Assembly (NCBI GenBank): GCA_003661865.1
Contig: QMWY01000075.1
Span: 1-6,225 of the forward strand
Length of the DNA: 6,225 nt
Direction of reading: 5' to 3'
Origin: Thermoprotei archaeon
Lineage (GTDB): Archaea; Thermoproteota; Thermoprotei_A; Sulfolobales; Ignisphaeraceae
Part shown: positions 4,309 through 6,225 of the stretch, one piece after another
Layout: every line of letters starts with the position of its first letter
Position numbering within the stretch: the stretch's first letter is position 1
Notes under the pieces: model-generated
The model's input: only the letters and a program-made list of their open reading frames with translations
Database searches by the model: none
Told to the model about the DNA's origin: nothing
Translations under genes and position numbers: made by a program

Positions 4309-6225
4309 ATGGTGAGCAGCATCGCCCTCTACCTAGCGGCCGCGCTCTTCATAGCGGCTATCCTGCTAAGCACCCTAATCCCCATGGCCGTCGAGGCGCA
4401 GAGGAAGGAGGTGATCCTGAAGGTAGGTATCCCCGGGGAGATAGACAACCTCAATCCCCTGATCGGAGTACTAGCCGCGGGTGGCTACGTAAGGGGGCTG
4501 ATCTTCGATACCCTACTCTACCAGGCGGCCAACCGCTCATACATCCCCTGGCTTGCGGAGAGCTACAAGGTCGATACGAAGAACCTGAGGATAGTGTTCA
4601 AGCTCAGGCCCAACCTGAAGTGGCATGACGGCAAGCCGCTCACTGCGAAGGACGTGGAGTTCACCTTCAACCTGATAATAAACTCCAAGTACACCCCCAA
4701 GCTCGATAGGTGGAACCTCAGGAAGTACATAGAGTACGTAAAGGCGATCGACGATAGGACCGTCGAGTTCAAGCTCAAGGAGCCCTTCGCACCGATCATA
4801 TGGTACATAGGGGTGAGGATCCCGATACTACCCGCCCACATATGGTCCAAGGTGGACCCGACGACCTTCAAAAACATGGAGAACCCCGTGGGAAGCGGCC
4901 CCTTCAAGGTCGTGAAGTACACGCCTGGAGTATCTATAGAGCTCAAGGCGAACCCCGACTACTTCATGGGGAGGCCCAGGATAGACAGGCTGGTCGTTGT
5001 CCTTTACAAGAGTACTAGCAGCATGGTGCTAGACCTGCAGGCGGGTAACATAGATACCATAGCCGCCGCGACCGTTGCACCTGAGCTTGTCCCGGTGCTG
5101 CTGAAGGACCCGAACATAAGGGTTATCCAGAGGCCCGATATAGGGTACATAAGGTTCATGGGGTTCAACCTTGACAAGTACCCGTTCAACATCAGGGAGT
5201 TCCGTGAGGCGGTTGCGTACGCGATCAACAAGGAGGCCATAGTGAAGATCGTTATGCTGGGCTACGCAGACCCTGCTGCCGATGGATGGGTGCAGCCGAT
5301 TCAGGGCGTCTGGTACAACCCCAAGGTGGGGTACAGGAAGCAGAACCTCACTAAGGCCATGGAGATCCTGAATAAGCTGGGCTTCATCGATAGGGATGGG
5401 GATGGTATAAGGGAGACGCCGAACGGGACCAAGCTGAAGTTCACCCTGCTAACGATAGCAGGGAGGGTGGAGTTCGAGAGGACCGCCGAGCTGATAGCTG
5501 GGTGGCTTAAGAAGATCGGGATTGATGCCAGGGTGGAGGCGCAGGCCCTAGGAACAGTTGACCAGCGTGAAGGCGTTGGAGACTTCGACATGGGGCTGAT
5601 GGGCGTAGGTGGGCTGACGGCGGAGATAGACTACTACCTCTACCCGAGGTTCCATAGCAGCGGCGCCCCGCCGATAGGTAAGTACGCCCCGAGGAACTGG
5701 TTCAGGTATAGGAACCTCGAGGTAGACAAGCTCCTCGAGGCGCAGCGCCACGAGCTCGACCCGAAGAAGCGTATCGAGATAGTGCACAAGATCCAGGAGA
5801 TCATAGCGCGCGACCTGCCCGTGGTGACGCTCTACGTCAAGAGGTACCTAACGGCGTATAGGACCGATAGGTTCACTGGGTGGAACGAACGCGAGGGTCC
5901 TGCAAGCAAGCTATCCCTGCTAAGCGTGCACCCCAAGGGCCCGCAGGTCACGACCATAGTGCAGACGCAGGTCAAGACCCTCACACAAGTCAAGACCGTC
6001 ACAGCCGGTGGCAGAACCTACGTGACGACTGTTCCCGTGGTGACGACCGTTGAGAGGACTATAGAGAGGGTCGTTACCCAAACAGTTGTGATAACCAAGG
6101 TGGAGAAGGTGACCCCGACGCCCACCATTGCAACGCCGCCTCCTGCGGGGATCAGTCTAGAGATGGCTATCGGGATGACAGTTGTCGTTGCTGTGGTAGT
6201 CGGGGCGCTATCTTACATCCAAGCC
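4309..6225 (+). CDS. ABC transporter substrate-binding protein, family 5 (Opp/Dpp type), 3'-truncated
   Basis: The frame is open for 639 codons to the window edge without a stop. Residues 1-30 are a signal peptide (hydrophobic core LAAALFIAAILL, likely cut after AVEA). The mature part is a family 5 solute-binding protein: KVGIPGEIDNLNPLIG near its start, the signature FKLRPNLKWHDGKPLTAKDV at 97-116, NPVGSGPFKVVKY, MGFNLDKYPFNIREFREAVAYAI, and the DRDGDGIRE loop at 361-369. Residues 545-604 form a Thr/Val stalk with KTLT and KTVT motifs. A Pro-rich linker follows, then a membrane helix at about 617-637, so only a few residues should be missing. A signal peptide, binding domain, Ser/Thr linker and C-terminal anchor is the known layout of crenarchaeal di/oligopeptide-class binding proteins. 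The ligand may be peptides, or oligosaccharides given the adjacent GH18 gene. Start ATG 4309 has GGTGGT 5 nt upstream; GTG 4312 is an alternative. Permease and ATPase genes may lie beyond the window. Confidence 0.93.
   Translation, partial: MVSSIALYLAAALFIAAILLSTLIPMAVEAQRKEVILKVGIPGEIDNLNPLIGVLAAGGYVRGLIFDTLLYQAANRSYIPWLAESYKVDTKNLRIVFKLRPNLKWHDGKPLTAKDVEFTFNLIINSKYTPKLDRWNLRKYIEYVKAIDDRTVEFKLKEPFAPIIWYIGVRIPILPAHIWSKVDPTTFKNMENPVGSGPFKVVKYTPGVSIELKANPDYFMGRPRIDRLVVVLYKSTSSMVLDLQAGNIDTIAAATVAPELVPVLLKDPNIRVIQRPDIGYIRFMGFNLDKYPFNIREFREAVAYAINKEAIVKIVMLGYADPAADGWVQPIQGVWYNPKVGYRKQNLTKAMEILNKLGFIDRDGDGIRETPNGTKLKFTLLTIAGRVEFERTAELIAGWLKKIGIDARVEAQALGTVDQREGVGDFDMGLMGVGGLTAEIDYYLYPRFHSSGAPPIGKYAPRNWFRYRNLEVDKLLEAQRHELDPKKRIEIVHKIQEIIARDLPVVTLYVKRYLTAYRTDRFTGWNEREGPASKLSLLSVHPKGPQVTTIVQTQVKTLTQVKTVTAGGRTYVTTVPVVTTVERTIERVVTQTVVITKVEKVTPTPTIATPPPAGISLEMAIGMTVVVAVVVGALSYIQA

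Noticed and set aside
4563..4946. 127-codon minus-strand open frame antisense to the binding-protein gene
   Set aside because: The plus strand here encodes the conserved signature of family 5 binding proteins; the antisense frame has no support.

Overview
The window looks like a chromosomal segment of a hyperthermophilic crenarchaeon (Thermoproteota), most likely in or near the Desulfurococcales. The signs are an archaeal stalk protein P1/L12, TATA-type promoters about 26 nt ahead of inferred transcription starts, GGTG-type ribosome binding sites, TTG starts, coding rich in AGG and ATA codons, a tRNA without an encoded CCA, and surface proteins with Thr/Val-rich stalks. The genus cannot be fixed from sequence alone.

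Layout. Positions 1-285 (+) hold a small unrecognised protein that touches the left edge. Positions 353-1384 (+) encode a short beta-CASP/SNM1-like metallo-beta-lactamase nuclease. Positions 1464-1796 (+) encode ribosomal stalk protein P1 under its own promoter. Converging on it is a minus-strand SIS-domain protein that matches 6-phospho-3-hexuloisomerase (PHI, hxlB). Its promoter appears to lie inside the 5' part of the longest open frame, so the true start is probably near 2469. Next is tRNA-Thr(UGU) at 2589-2662, then 285 nt without an evident protein gene that carry a TATA box, a bulged hairpin and a 25-codon mini-ORF. Positions 2948-4240 (+) encode a membrane-anchored GH18-family glycosidase. 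From 4309 to the right edge lies a family 5 (Opp/Dpp-type) substrate-binding protein that reaches its C-terminal membrane anchor and is cut off by the window end before any stop codon.

Functional picture. The left half is housekeeping: nucleic-acid processing, translation, and ribose-5-phosphate supply through the reverse ribulose monophosphate pathway. The right half looks like a surface uptake module. The GH18 enzyme is tethered by an N-terminal membrane helix, the binding protein by a C-terminal helix, and both are held off the membrane by stalks that share (K/R)T(V/L)T motifs. I infer that the glycosidase may release oligosaccharides which the neighbouring binding protein captures. Family 5 binding proteins of thermophiles and of Vibrio include oligosaccharide and chito-oligosaccharide binders as well as peptide binders. 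No CRISPR array, insertion sequence or clearly new defence-type system was found.
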